From: Enterobacter asburiae
GTDB taxonomy: Bacteria > Pseudomonadota > Gammaproteobacteria > Enterobacterales > Enterobacteriaceae
Length of the DNA: 64,000 nucleotides
Assembly (NCBI GenBank): GCA_011754535.1
Contig: JAAQVN010000001.1
Location: 682,001-746,000 of the forward strand
Direction: 5' to 3'
Position 1 is the stretch's first letter, and every line of letters starts with the position of its first letter. Positions 1-8,842 of this stretch are shown here, piece after piece. A program made the position numbers and the translations under genes. The notes under the pieces were generated by a model, which searched no databases, was not told where the DNA came from, and was given only the letters and a program-made list of their open reading frames with translations.

Positions 1-331
1 GCGTTACCGTGACGTCGGCGCTGAGCATAAAGCCCGTCTTAGGGACCGTGACGATAAACAGCGCGTCGGGAAGCAGGCTTGCCAGCATTTTGCGCAAAAT
101 ACTGATGTACTGGTTTAACGAGTTGTTCGATCCCTGGAGCCCTCGCCGATCCCAGACCTCATGGAGAAAGGTGTCCCGTTCAATCACGTTGCCATGATGC
201 TGGACCAGCAGCTTCAGGATGGTATTGGCCGTGCAGGTGAGGATCTGCGCATCCTCATCCGGCGCATTGATAAGAGAAACAGAACCGTCCTCGTCGTTGT
301 AGACGATGGCGTCAGCAAGCAGGTATTTCAT
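1..331 (-). CDS. CadC/OmpR-type winged-helix transcriptional regulator, C-terminus cut by window edge
   Basis: Reading minus-strand from the ATG at 331 gives 110 codons with no stop before the edge, starting MKYLLADAIVYNDEDGSVSL. The visible part is a winged-helix Trans_reg_C domain: a short N-terminal strand pair, a helix around LTCTANTILKLLVQHHGNVI, the typical FLHEVWDRRG turn, the recognition helix SNNSLNQYISILRKML, and the wing around IVTVPKTGFML. Such domains without an N-terminal receiver occur in CadC/ToxR-like one-component regulators, often with a transmembrane segment further on, but that part lies outside the window. It is the last gene in line after the pilus cluster (128 nt downstream of the tip gene) on the same strand, so it probably regulates the pilus or motility. 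The target is unknown. Confidence 0.75.
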   Translation of the reverse strand, partial: MKYLLADAIVYNDEDGSVSLINAPDEDAQILTCTANTILKLLVQHHGNVIERDTFLHEVWDRRGLQGSNNSLNQYISILRKMLASLLPDALFIVTVPKTGFMLSADVTVT

Positions 332-459
332 AAGTTGTTGTAAAACAGACAGAGATAATGAAAAAAAAGAGAAGGTGTTTACATCTTCTAAGCAGAGCTG
401 CTGGCTATTTTAACGCCATTGTTACCGATAACATTGATCCAGACGGTTTTTTGAGTGGT

Positions 460-1416
460 TTAATAAGTCAGCGTAATTATCACGTCGTCAATAAATTCCC
501 CCGTACCGCTCAGAGGCTGGGCCGGGACTTCTCCGTAAACGGTGAAGCTTTGGGTGCCGCCTGCGGGATGGGTGACGACCAGCGCATCCCCGCTGCGCGA
601 ATCGCCCCAGCGTTGCGTGGCAGCGGCATCCTGCCAGAGCGCATAGCGCAGGCACTGGCCTTCGTCGTTGCAAAGCTGCCGCTGATTGCCGCTGGCATGG
701 TTGCCGTTGCCCATGGCAAGGGTAAACGCCGTGCCGGCCGGACATCGCGTGGTGAGTGTTGCCGTGGAACGCGTCGGGCGCAGCGTGGCGGTGCTGCTCA
801 GCGTGCCGAAGTTAAGCGGGGTGACGCGTTCTATGTAGCACCCCTGGCTGATTTCGGCCTGCGCGCTGGTGCCGCCCTGCACCTGCTCGCCCTCCGCGGA
901 GCCGTCCGAGCAATTTTGCAGCGCATCCTGACGGGTGGCGCTGTGCCAGGCGATGCGCAGATTCATGTTGTAGTTGTAATAGTGGTACGCCGGCAGTTGG
1001 TTTTGCCCCGGCGGGAGGGTGGCGATAAGCGGAAAGCTACCGCTGATGCTGGTATTGCTTTGTGCAGTCAGGGTCTGCTGAATGAGATCCCCGCCGCTGG
1101 CGGGGCCCAGCTCCTGAGAGCGCGCGACGCCGTTAAGCAGGCGGAAGAGCAGGGTGTACTGTTTCCCCTCCTGGTCCCCGTTCGAGAGCATCTGAAAGGG
1201 TGGAGCATCAATGCTGCTCAGGCAGACGTTGATATATTCCATCGTGCCGTTATTGTCGGCCTGACAGCTAAATTTAACCTCGGTGTTGGTCGAGGCGGCA
1301 TTTCCCGCCACGACGCTGCCAAAGTTGATGGCGGCGGGTGAGGTTATCCAGCACGCTGCCGCCATCGCCTTCATGGACAGCACGAGCAGCAGCAATAACG
1401 GTGTTTTTAATGACAC
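460..1416 (-). CDS. Csu-type archaic pilus tip adhesin, two SCPU domains
   Basis: A secreted pilus subunit of the spore-coat-U (SCPU) family, about 318 aa. The GTG at 1416 is chosen because it has GGAGA eight bases upstream and is followed directly by a signal peptide (SLKTPLLLLLVLSMKAMAAA); the ATG at 1479 would place 21 unlikely residues before it. Two consecutive SCPU-like halves are visible, roughly residues 22-165 and 175-318. Each is Cys-rich, and the second ends in the family's closing strand (GEFIDDVIITLTY). In Acinetobacter Csu pili the equivalent last gene, CsuE, is a two-domain tip adhesin that binds hydrophobic surfaces; the same role is inferred here from length, duplication and position. 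The start overlaps the end of the usher gene by 10 nt, so the two are translationally coupled. Confidence 0.82.
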   Translation of the reverse strand: MSLKTPLLLLLVLSMKAMAAACWITSPAAINFGSVVAGNAASTNTEVKFSCQADNNGTMEYINVCLSSIDAPPFQMLSNGDQEGKQYTLLFRLLNGVARSQELGPASGGDLIQQTLTAQSNTSISGSFPLIATLPPGQNQLPAYHYYNYNMNLRIAWHSATRQDALQNCSDGSAEGEQVQGGTSAQAEISQGCYIERVTPLNFGTLSSTATLRPTRSTATLTTRCPAGTAFTLAMGNGNHASGNQRQLCNDEGQCLRYALWQDAAATQRWGDSRSGDALVVTHPAGGTQSFTVYGEVPAQPLSGTGEFIDDVIITLTY

Positions 1417-3710
1417 AGTTGTTCTCCAATATTCTGTATTGATGACGCGGTGCGCGGGGCCGGAAGCGTGACCCGACACTCCCCCTCGCCGGTTTTCACC
1501 ACCAGTTCACCCGGCAGGGGCGGATCTTCAAGCCAGATAAAACCGTCGCGTCCGACGATGGTCGCGCCGCGTGGCGTTGAAACGATGCTGCCCAGCGGGA
1601 GCGGCTTGTGGCGGCTGTCGACCAGCCGGGCCTGAACCGTCACGGCGTGATGGACATTAAAATCGACCTTTACCGCGCTGCCGTTGCCCGGTCTGGCATC
1701 CATGTCGGTGACGGGGGCCATAACATCGGCAGGGAGATCCAGCGGATTGATGCTGACCTTGCTGCTGTGGTATTGCGGCAGGTCGGTCAGCAGCAGATAG
1801 CCGTTTTCATCGGTTTCGCCTGCAGGGCGGTTTTCCAGCATTACCGGCACGTGTCCAACGCCGTGGGTGGAGACCAGCGCCAGACCCTGTTGGCTGTAGC
1901 GCAGGGCATGAAGGCTGCCATCCAGCAGCGTCAGGCTGCCTTCGGCTGAGGCGTACTGGTTGCCCAGCCTGGCGCCTTGCTCCAGCCCGACGTGCCACTC
2001 GCCTGCATGACCCAGATAGCCCACGTCCGCATAGATATCCCGGCGCTCACCAACGCTTTGTCCCAGCTGCCATGACCAGCCGCCGAGTCGATCGTCCGGC
2101 TGGTGGCGATAATCCATGCGTGACGTCTCGCGGCTGGTCTGAACGGAGAGAGTATCCGCACGGCCTAACGGGACCGAGAGCATAAGCTGAACGTTACTCG
2201 ACGCATCCGTAAACGAACGGGTATAGCTCAGCGTGGTGGAGAGATGGGCCGGCAGCGAGACGGACCAGGAGGCGTTGAGGTAGCGCTGTTTGTTGCCCTG
2301 AATGTTTTGCTGTACCCAGCCTGCGCCTACGGTACCAAAATGAGGAACAGAGTGGCTTAGCCAGACGCTATCGCTGCGTCTGACCGGCAGGGCGCCGATC
2401 GTGCGGGCGTTATCGGCAAAGTCGGCATCGGTACGGACGGTGCTGGCAGAGAAGCCCGTCCCGCTGCCGTTCCATTGCCAGCCAAGGCCCCACTGTTTTC
2501 CCTGGCCATAGGGGCTGTCGCTCAGGGCAACATGTTGGCTAACAATCCCGATGTCGGGCGAGATCAGCCAGTCGACGCCTGTCCCGACATTGCGCAGTTT
2601 GCTCTGCTGTTCCGTGTGCAGCGCCAGCGTCAGCCGGTTACTTACCCCATAGCGCCAGCCCGCGTCGAGCACGAGATCGGGGGCATAGTCATTCGATCGC
2701 AGGGCGTAGTTTTGCCGCATCCAGCCGATATCCAGCGAGCCGCTGCTGAGCCCTTCCGCCAGCATCCCCGGCGCGCCGTAGAGATCGAGCTGTACGGTGC
2801 GACGCTGACCGTTGATGTCGGTAATGACCACCTGCGCCTGTCCGCTTCCGGTGAAGGAGGGCAGGGTATCCAGCAGAAAATCCCCCGGTGTCACGTGCTC
2901 GCTGCTCTGCTTAAGCCCGTCGATGTAAAGATCGACCGTTGAAGGCAGGACGGCAGTGTCGCTGTAGCGGCTGCGCGGTTCGGTGTTGAGCTGCGGATTA
3001 AGCTCAAAATTCCGCGCCCAGTGCAGGCCGCCAAAACGTACCTGCCGGCTCCAGCGGGTGCCCGTGGTGATGTTGTCGCCCAGCGCCAGGCTGGTCAGCG
3101 AGTCTGCGTTGTCCCACTGCCAGCGGGTTTCAAGACGCGTGTGGCTGGGCCGCCCAGCGCTGTTTTCCTCCCCCGCATGGCTTGAAAAGCTGCTGCTGAA
3201 GGTGCCGGGAAGCGCCCCGGATGCGGTCAACGAGGTCTGCGCGTTAAGCTGGCGGTTCCCCTGGGAGTCGCTGGCATAAAGGGCATACCCGAGCGTAAAC
3301 GCGCTGATGGGCTGCGCCTCGGGATAGCGATACTGCGCGGTCGGCCTCTCGATAGTCAGGTGCTGCTGGCCGTCGAGCGCCTCTGCGTCGGCGGTAAGGG
3401 AGACCTGCTGAGCGTGTAAGTCGAGACTGACCTTCAGGCCAGGCAGGGACGTCAGTTCAACCCATTCGCTGTGGTCATCCGGGGCGCGAAGCCCCAGCTT
3501 TTTGAGGTCGCCGCGGTCAATCCACAGCGCCTCACCCACGACCCGGCAGGCCCACAGCTCCCCTCGAGGAGCGTGATTCACCGTGATGGCCAGCCATTGT
3601 ACGGTGTCGGCGGCGGGTTCAACCCGGGCTGACAGCGTGAGCGGTAGCCAAAGCAGGAGCGCGAGTAGCGAGCGGGCGCAGGGGGATCTGGCTGGCATGG
3701 TGTTCATCAT
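1407..3710 (-). CDS. Outer-membrane usher of archaic (Csu-type) chaperone-usher pilus
   Basis: A 767-aa usher that would form the 24-strand outer-membrane barrel through which pilus subunits are assembled and secreted. Seen: an N-terminal signal peptide (SLLALLLWLPLTLSA), an N-terminal domain, a long beta-rich barrel region with repeated short YSDTAVLPSTVDLYIDG-like strands, and C-terminal beta-sandwich segments with PRGATIVGRDGFIWLEDPP. These match the CsuD/FimD-type usher layout; the protein is somewhat shorter than FimD (~840-880 aa), as is usual in the archaic class. The start at 3710 lies about 90 nt inside the end of the chaperone gene with no strong Shine-Dalgarno, so coupled translation is likely. 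ATG 3707 and ATG 3698 are possible alternative starts just before the signal peptide. Confidence 0.88.
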   Translation of the reverse strand: MMNTMPARSPCARSLLALLLWLPLTLSARVEPAADTVQWLAITVNHAPRGELWACRVVGEALWIDRGDLKKLGLRAPDDHSEWVELTSLPGLKVSLDLHAQQVSLTADAEALDGQQHLTIERPTAQYRYPEAQPISAFTLGYALYASDSQGNRQLNAQTSLTASGALPGTFSSSFSSHAGEENSAGRPSHTRLETRWQWDNADSLTSLALGDNITTGTRWSRQVRFGGLHWARNFELNPQLNTEPRSRYSDTAVLPSTVDLYIDGLKQSSEHVTPGDFLLDTLPSFTGSGQAQVVITDINGQRRTVQLDLYGAPGMLAEGLSSGSLDIGWMRQNYALRSNDYAPDLVLDAGWRYGVSNRLTLALHTEQQSKLRNVGTGVDWLISPDIGIVSQHVALSDSPYGQGKQWGLGWQWNGSGTGFSASTVRTDADFADNARTIGALPVRRSDSVWLSHSVPHFGTVGAGWVQQNIQGNKQRYLNASWSVSLPAHLSTTLSYTRSFTDASSNVQLMLSVPLGRADTLSVQTSRETSRMDYRHQPDDRLGGWSWQLGQSVGERRDIYADVGYLGHAGEWHVGLEQGARLGNQYASAEGSLTLLDGSLHALRYSQQGLALVSTHGVGHVPVMLENRPAGETDENGYLLLTDLPQYHSSKVSINPLDLPADVMAPVTDMDARPGNGSAVKVDFNVHHAVTVQARLVDSRHKPLPLGSIVSTPRGATIVGRDGFIWLEDPPLPGELVVKTGEGECRVTLPAPRTASSIQNIGEQLCH

Positions 3711-4395
3711 TGAGATAGGCGCGCAGTGCGCTGAGCGTGTGGTGTGAAGCCTGCTTAAGTGTCACAAGCGCGGTCTGTCCCGGTAGCACATAGCCCGCCA
3801 GCCCTTTCACCGATCCCACAACCTGCCCGCTGGCCGTCAGGGCCTGCAGGTGGCTCAGGCGAATATGGCTGTTCCCGGCGTTATAGCAGCGGATCGTTCC
3901 CGGGGGCTCCGCCTGTTCGCAGCTCAGGGCATCTCGGCTGACGGGCATATTCTGGTTTCCGGCAATAAAGACGGGAATCGAGTAGCGCAGCAGAAAGTGC
4001 ACCGCGTTGGGGTTGGCCGCACGGGACGTTTCATCCGGCAGCTCATCAATGACCAGGCGGTAACTTTGCTCCTGTTCACGGATGCCGGGCTCCATAACGA
4101 TGATGCGCACCAGCTGCTGCTGGCCCGGGGCCAGAGAGGTCATCGCCGGGCTACTGACCACCTCGTCGGTGGCCGTTAACACATCTTTGCCGTTTTGCTG
4201 GGTCCATTCGTAAACCCGTATCTGAGCATGGATGGCCGCTTTGCCGCTGTTCGTGAGGTAAACCGCGGATGCTCTTTGACCGCTCTGGAGATCGAGCGTC
4301 ACGGGGGCCACCTGAAGTGTGGCGGCCAGCGCGTAGCGCGACAGCAGCGTCAGCATCAGGAGCCACAGAATGAAGCAGGGAAGACAGCGCCGCAT
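3619..4395 (-). CDS. Periplasmic pilus assembly chaperone (Csu-type)
   Basis: PapD-like periplasmic chaperone, 258 aa, which would cap pilus subunits by donor-strand complementation and deliver them to the usher. A signal peptide (LPCFILWLLMLTLLSRYALA) is followed by the N-terminal Ig-like domain: LQVAPVTLDLQSGQRASAVY, LTNSG, the G1-like strand RIIVMEPG..EQSYRLVIDELP, and RYSIPVFI. A second domain follows. The start was set at ATG 4395; a TTG at 4401 in the same frame is an alternative. The gene overlaps or abuts the subunit stop (TGA at 4398-4400). The C-terminal tail (about 25 residues, Ala/Pro-rich) runs inside the usher coding region and may be an extension without structural role. Confidence 0.87.
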   Translation of the reverse strand: MRRCLPCFILWLLMLTLLSRYALAATLQVAPVTLDLQSGQRASAVYLTNSGKAAIHAQIRVYEWTQQNGKDVLTATDEVVSSPAMTSLAPGQQQLVRIIVMEPGIREQEQSYRLVIDELPDETSRAANPNAVHFLLRYSIPVFIAGNQNMPVSRDALSCEQAEPPGTIRCYNAGNSHIRLSHLQALTASGQVVGSVKGLAGYVLPGQTALVTLKQASHHTLSALRAYLNDEHHASQIPLRPLATRAPALATAHAVSPG

Positions 4396-4397
4396 GA

Positions 4398-4895
4398 TCA
4401 ATACACCAGATTTAAGGTGACATCGTCGCTGTAGGCGCCCGCCTGCGCGGTCGTCAGCGCCCCTGCGTCAATAACGCCATACAGCGTCTCTTCCTGCGTC
4501 ATGCCGTTGCCGGTATCGGTAAGCCCATCGGTGCTGGTGATTTGCGTCTGTTTGCTCTCATCGGCAAAAAGTTTCCACGCTATCTTCTGTGCGCCCGTTT
4601 CACCGTTTTCCGGCTTCAGCCAGAAGGTGCCGTTTTCGCTGCTATCATTGCTGGTGGCGGAGAGCGTGAACGGCGTACCGTTGGTACAAACAATATCGAC
4701 CTGCGTTTTGGCCTGAATTTCGCTTGATTCATCCGACCCGTGGCGTGAGAAATTGAGGTCGTTGGCTTTGAGGGTGCAGGATTTTACCACCTCAAGTGAA
4801 ACGTGCATCGTCGCGCTTGCGGTGCTGTCTGCGGCGATCGCAGCGGCAGGAAGCAGGAGAGCGGAACAACATACAGCAGTGGAGATAATTTTCAT
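4398..4895 (-). CDS. Csu-type pilus major subunit (SCPU domain)
   Basis: 165-aa secreted subunit with one SCPU domain; likely the polymerising rod protein. The ATG at 4895 is chosen because it has AGGAAA seven bases upstream and opens a clear signal peptide (MKIISTAVCCSALLLPAAAI..A). The mature part begins with an Ala/Thr-rich strand (STASATMHVSLEVV) suited to donor-strand exchange. It then has KSCTLKANDLNF and DIVCTNGTPFTL, whose two Cys match the SCPU disulfide, and a closing strand AYSDDVTLNLVY shared with the tip protein downstream. Acinetobacter csu operons have several minor subunit genes; here only this one and the two-domain tip remain, a minimal four-gene pilus set. It lies 32 nt after the LuxR-type gene on the same strand. 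Confidence 0.85.
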   Translation of the reverse strand: MKIISTAVCCSALLLPAAAIAADSTASATMHVSLEVVKSCTLKANDLNFSRHGSDESSEIQAKTQVDIVCTNGTPFTLSATSNDSSENGTFWLKPENGETGAQKIAWKLFADESKQTQITSTDGLTDTGNGMTQEETLYGVIDAGALTTAQAGAYSDDVTLNLVY

Positions 4896-4927
4896 GATCT
4901 TATTTCCTGACGTGAATAACAGTGCAA

Positions 4928-5467
4928 TTACAGAGAAGTGGCCAGAGCGTCCAGCAGGCAGAGTTTTCGATGGAATTCTGCCAGGTTCTGACAGCAAAAT
5001 TTGTTCATCGCGTTACGCTTGTGGGTGTAGATCGTTTTCGGTGACTTATTAAGGATTTGTGCGATACGCACCGGGCTGAAGCCTTTTTGAAGCAGCATGC
5101 AAACCCGCATTTCCTGGTACGTGAGCGTGGCGGTATTTTCTAAAGAGAAGGTCATGTCGCTAAAGCAGTGGCTTAGTTGGGCAAGGGACACATTTCCCGG
5201 GACCACTCTGATCCGCTCATTGCCTGGCAGGGCGTTAATGTCGTTGACCCTGGCCGTATCCGTAAATAACAGCCAGCTCTGCCCGGCGTGCGTGCTGAGC
5301 AGCTCCTGCAAACGCAGAAGCCCTTCTGGAGTAACGTTGTTGATCCAGTACGCCTCAGGACGGGGGGACACGGCCGTCGATACTATCGAATGGAGGCCGA
5401 GCCACAAAAACGCATTGCTGCTCAGAACGATGACCTGATAGCCGGCATTCGGGATGAAAGGCGTCAT
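4928..5467 (-). CDS. LuxR-type HTH transcriptional regulator, pilus operon
   Basis: 179 aa starting at the ATG (5465-5467) that overlaps the stop of the upstream EAL gene in an ATGA arrangement; an in-frame ATG at 5479 is an alternative. The C-terminal third is a GerE/LuxR helix-turn-helix: LTYQEMRVCMLLQKGFSPVR, then IAQILNKSPKTIYTHKRNAM. The N-terminal part (VIVLSSNAFLWLGLHSIVS...LLFTDTA) resembles the degenerate receiver-like domains of fimbrial LuxR regulators such as MatA/EcpR; the phosphoacceptor Asp set is not evident. It sits between the EAL gene and the pilus subunit gene, same strand and short gaps, so it probably controls the pilus operon in which it lies. Direction of control cannot be read from the sequence. 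Confidence 0.8.
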   Translation of the reverse strand: MTPFIPNAGYQVIVLSSNAFLWLGLHSIVSTAVSPRPEAYWINNVTPEGLLRLQELLSTHAGQSWLLFTDTARVNDINALPGNERIRVVPGNVSLAQLSHCFSDMTFSLENTATLTYQEMRVCMLLQKGFSPVRIAQILNKSPKTIYTHKRNAMNKFCCQNLAEFHRKLCLLDALATSL

Positions 5468-6102
5468 TTCATGCCCCACAGATAACCCTGGCCGTAGTCG
5501 GCCACGCTGGCGCGGGCCAGCGCGAAATCACCCGCGGTTTCGATGCCTTCTATCAGTACCTTACTGGCGACACGCTTGTACTGGCGGGTAAGGTGCAGGA
5601 ACTTAGCCTGCTCGGTACGTCCGATCCAGAAGGTATGTTTGTCAATTTTGACGCCGCAGAAGCGGATCTGGCTGGCAAGCAGCTCGGGAAGAATGTCTTC
5701 GCAGACGTCGTCGGCCCACACTTCAACGCCCCATTGATGGAGCATCGCGATACCTGTTCGTAGGGACCGGCTTTGCATATCGTCGAGTTGTACCATCGTA
5801 TGGAGATCGGTAACTTCGATAGCCAGCCTCTCCGGGCAGGAGGTTTCTTCTTTCAGCCTGTCGAGGAAGTCCGGTTCCAGCAGCAAATCCGATGTCGCAT
5901 TGAGGTAATACTTGTCGCCTTCTTCGCAAGACAGGGTATGGCGAAGCTGCGCAAAGAAGTGTTCTTTACGCTGCGCAGAGGGCATTGAGCTAAAGTAGTC
6001 TTCAAGATTGACGTGGGGTTTTGCCGTGGACAATACCTCCCAGGCAATGACATTTTCACTGCGCAATGCCCGGATGGACTCGAACTTATAGCCGGTTAGC
6101 AT
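5464..6102 (-). CDS. Stand-alone EAL domain protein, probable c-di-GMP phosphodiesterase
   Basis: 212-aa protein consisting only of an EAL domain; no GGDEF, signal peptide or membrane segment. The signature Glu is in AWEVLS (E22-V-L, a conservative EAL variant). The other residues used for metal and c-di-GMP binding can be found in order: N in YLNAT, E in AIEVTD, the DD pair in WADDVCED, K in GVKIDK, E in LIEGIET, and Q in GQGYLWG. The phosphodiesterase could therefore be active, although it is shorter than the usual ~240 aa and the DDFG loop is altered to DDVC. The stop codon overlaps the LuxR gene start. By analogy with FimK and other fimbria-linked EAL proteins it would adjust local c-di-GMP or act as a sensor for pilus expression. 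Confidence 0.82.
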   Translation of the reverse strand: MLTGYKFESIRALRSENVIAWEVLSTAKPHVNLEDYFSSMPSAQRKEHFFAQLRHTLSCEEGDKYYLNATSDLLLEPDFLDRLKEETSCPERLAIEVTDLHTMVQLDDMQSRSLRTGIAMLHQWGVEVWADDVCEDILPELLASQIRFCGVKIDKHTFWIGRTEQAKFLHLTRQYKRVASKVLIEGIETAGDFALARASVADYGQGYLWGMK

Positions 6103-6251
6103 GATAAAAGTGTGTACCGCTCCGTAGTGATTTCAGGAGCTGTACATTCTATGGTGGTGGCTTTTGGCGGGATATTTATAAATAAAATTGACTCATATAA
6201 AGAGTTTTTATCTGATTTATAAACTTTATATAGAATTATTTATTTTCATAA
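6103..6251 (-). promoter_or_regulatory. AT-rich upstream region of the EAL-pilus operon
   Basis: The 180 bases between the EAL start and opgB contain no gene. From about 6165 to 6250 the sequence is strongly A+T-rich (for example ATATTTATAAATAAAATTGA), in contrast with the GC-rich neighbours. That fits a promoter region silenced by H-NS, as is common for fimbrial operons. No operator could be defined. Confidence 0.35.
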
Positions 6252-6274
6252 CCGCCCGGCGGAATGCCGGGCGG
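6252..6274 (-). terminator. Hairpin after opgB
   Basis: Perfect 9-bp inverted repeat CCGCCCGGC / GCCGGGCGG with a 5-nt loop, 9 nt past the opgB stop in the direction of transcription. The tract that follows is A/T-rich (TTATGAAAATAAAT) but not a pure T run, so it is a probable rather than ideal Rho-independent terminator. Confidence 0.6.
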
Positions 6275-6282
6275 GGCATGCG

Positions 6283-8580
6283 TTAGCCTTGCTTGCTGAC
6301 AATTTTGATTTCGACCATGCCAATCCCGAGCTGGCGGGGTGAGTGGCCGAGAATATTCCCTTCATTGGTGGACTGCGGATCTGGCGGCACAATGACTAAA
6401 GTATTGCTGCGCGATGGATTGGTGAAATGCAGCGTGTGAGTGCTTACGTCGTTACCAAGCGTCAGCGTCTGCTCTTCATCGCCCACGCGCACCGGCACGG
6501 GCTTATTCGCGTTGGGCCCGTAAGCTCTGGCTGTGATCACCAGGTCGAACTGTTCCGGCAGCGGATGGGTGTACTCAATTTTCACCTCGTTGCCCAGTTG
6601 CGCGTTCGACCAGCGTCCCCAGGACTCCGGACGGGAGATGCCGCTAAACTGCTTCACTTCTTCAGGCGCGCCGGCCACGTTAAAGATGAAGCTGTCCGCT
6701 TTATAACGAATGTCGTTGTCGACGATTTTAAGCATGTCGATGTTGTGCTGATAGCGAGCCGTATCAATCACCGTATCTTTAAAGGCGGTTTTGCCTTTCC
6801 ACTGGGCTTTGTCAACATGCTGCACGTTTTGTTCCCCGCCAAGCTGCCCCTGAGAGACGCACCAGTCGGTAGAAAGCGCCAGCGGCTGTGACCAGAGCTG
6901 GCCCATTTTGTAACACCGGTCGATCCAGACGAAGTTATCGCGAGGGGCGAAATCGGCCAGCTGGAAACGCAGCGGCGCGGAGTACTCACTTTCCGGCAGC
7001 GGTTCAACGCGGCTATCCGACACGCGTACCAGCAGCGGCAGACGGAAATTGCTGCCGGAGAAGGCGACGGTGTTTTTATCCCGATCGATGGTGAAGTCTT
7101 TCATCTCTTTCGGGAAGTTCCACAGGCGGATGATGTCGGGCTTCCAGGCGAGAATTTTCTCCTTCATGTTGAGGAAGACCTCCGACAGGGATTGTCCGGA
7201 CAGCGTGCTGCGTCCAAGGCCAATAAAGTTGTCGCCGCCCAGAATGTCCAGCACCGTCGCGCCGTTATCCATGGAGTTGCGCTTGGTGGCGATCGTCTCC
7301 TGCTGCGGCTTGTCGCCGCGCAGGACGAAGAACAGATTGCTGCGGTCCTGCTTGTTGAGCTGATCCCACGCGCTGTTTTTCATCGCCAGATGATCGGACG
7401 AGACGACGATGACGGTGTTTTTAAACCAGGGCGAGGTTTTGATTTTCTCGACCAGCGCGGCGATGTGCTCCTGGCTACAGGTCACGGCGCTGAAAGACTT
7501 ATTGTTTTTGCCATCCACGTCATAGCTTTTGCGCTTACAGGTGCGCGAGACGAACCCGTCCGGATGGTGGGTATCCACCGTCAGCGCAAAGAGAGAAAAA
7601 CGCTTCCCGGCGCGGGACAGTTCCTCAAATTTCTTCCAGGTTTCGTCCAGCACCGTATCGTCATAGAAGCCCCAGTCGTTGCGGTAGGTCGGATCGGCAA
7701 CCGTCGTTTTTAACTCTTCCGAGCCATACAGGTGGTCAAAACCGTGGGATTTCAGAAACACATCTTTTCCGGCAAAGCGCAGGTTTGCTCCCTGCATAAA
7801 GTAGTTTTCATAGCCGGAGTTTTTCAGAATATCGCCCAGGCAAATATTCTGCGGGAAGAACGTCGACATTGAAGCGGAGGCGTTGCCTTCAAAAGGCGCG
7901 AAGAGCGGGATACCGCACTGGGAAGCCACCATTCCGGCGATAGTGTAATCCGTGCCGGGCAGCTGCATGGTGTGGCTGAAGTCGAGACCTTCATTTTTCA
8001 GCGCGCCCAGGTCCGGCGTCAGGTTAGGGAACGCGTCGTTATCAAAGTAGGTACGCTCCAGGCTTTCACCGTAGATGTAGACCAGATTGAGCTTCGGGTT
8101 GGCGATCGTTTTTGACGGCTCTTTGTAATAAGCCACGAAGTCCGGATCGCCGTCACGCGACTGGGATTTCACAAGCTCGGTAATTTGATGAAACGCCGGG
8201 CTGGCATCAACGGAGGCCAGCGCCAGGAACAGCGCCAGCAGGCTGTAGCCATGATGGTGAGGGAGATGGCGACGGCGGCGCAGCACCCAGGCGAGCGCGC
8301 CGAAAATCGTCACCAGCGCCACGATCAGCCCCAGCCCCGGAAGGATGTACTTACCCACCCCCGCGCCCGTCAGGCTGTTCGTCAGGGTGTAGAGCACAGC
8401 ATCGTTAATGCCGTCGCCGGTGAAGTAATCGCTGGCGTATAAGGTAATGTTTAAAATGATAAAAATGCCGAGCACCACCAGCGTGGCGATAAACCACCAG
8501 GTGTTACGGCCGGCTTTCCAGGCATAAACGCCGACGGAGGCCAGGAAAAGGATAAGAGAGATAAATTCTGACAACAGCAT
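6283..8580 (-). CDS. opgB: Phosphoglycerol transferase I (osmoregulated periplasmic glucan modification)
   Basis: 765 aa (E. coli OpgB/MdoB 763). It transfers phosphoglycerol from phosphatidylglycerol to membrane-derived oligosaccharides in the periplasm. Four hydrophobic segments fill residues 1-120 ([70 protein letters not shown]). A periplasmic alkaline-phosphatase/sulfatase-fold domain follows, with [12 protein letters not shown], the nucleophile region [17 protein letters not shown], and [14 protein letters not shown]-terminal beta-rich portion follows, as in E. coli. The ATG at 8580 matches the known N-terminus [20 protein letters not shown]. Position next to yjjA and dnaC is as in K-12. 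Confidence 0.96.
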   Translation of the reverse strand: MLLSEFISLILFLASVGVYAWKAGRNTWWFIATLVVLGIFIILNITLYASDYFTGDGINDAVLYTLTNSLTGAGVGKYILPGLGLIVALVTIFGALAWVLRRRRHLPHHHGYSLLALFLALASVDASPAFHQITELVKSQSRDGDPDFVAYYKEPSKTIANPKLNLVYIYGESLERTYFDNDAFPNLTPDLGALKNEGLDFSHTMQLPGTDYTIAGMVASQCGIPLFAPFEGNASASMSTFFPQNICLGDILKNSGYENYFMQGANLRFAGKDVFLKSHGFDHLYGSEELKTTVADPTYRNDWGFYDDTVLDETWKKFEELSRAGKRFSLFALTVDTHHPDGFVSRTCKRKSYDVDGKNNKSFSAVTCSQEHIAALVEKIKTSPWFKNTVIVVSSDHLAMKNSAWDQLNKQDRSNLFFVLRGDKPQQETIATKRNSMDNGATVLDILGGDNFIGLGRSTLSGQSLSEVFLNMKEKILAWKPDIIRLWNFPKEMKDFTIDRDKNTVAFSGSNFRLPLLVRVSDSRVEPLPESEYSAPLRFQLADFAPRDNFVWIDRCYKMGQLWSQPLALSTDWCVSQGQLGGEQNVQHVDKAQWKGKTAFKDTVIDTARYQHNIDMLKIVDNDIRYKADSFIFNVAGAPEEVKQFSGISRPESWGRWSNAQLGNEVKIEYTHPLPEQFDLVITARAYGPNANKPVPVRVGDEEQTLTLGNDVSTHTLHFTNPSRSNTLVIVPPDPQSTNEGNILGHSPRQLGIGMVEIKIVSKQG

Positions 8581-8842
8581 ATCCTCATGACGCCAGGTGC
8601 TTCGCTGGCTAACTGTTTATTTTTGGTAAGACAATGTAATGGCGATGTCGTTTAGCTGCAATTTTAGTGTCACGAAAGTGTGCTGTTGTTAGGATTTGGT
8701 TTATAAAATCGTTTTTATGAAGGCGGTCGCATCCTGACAAACGGACGCTGAGACGGTGACAGGTAGGAAAAACGCTCGTTTAACGCCGCGATGCAAGCCT
8801 ATCGCATTAAACGCGGCGTGTTGTGGCAGAAAATGGGGCGGG

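Noticed and set aside
358..1341. Long plus-strand open frame opposite the tip adhesin gene
   Set aside because: Composition and lack of any domain mark it as the antisense shadow of the SCPU gene; no ribosome site.
8761..8842. Nested inverted repeats (CGCCGCG/CGCGGCG, GTTTAA/TTAAAC) downstream of yjjA as a structured RNA
   Set aside because: Could be a terminator but pairing is irregular and no T run follows; too weak to annotate.
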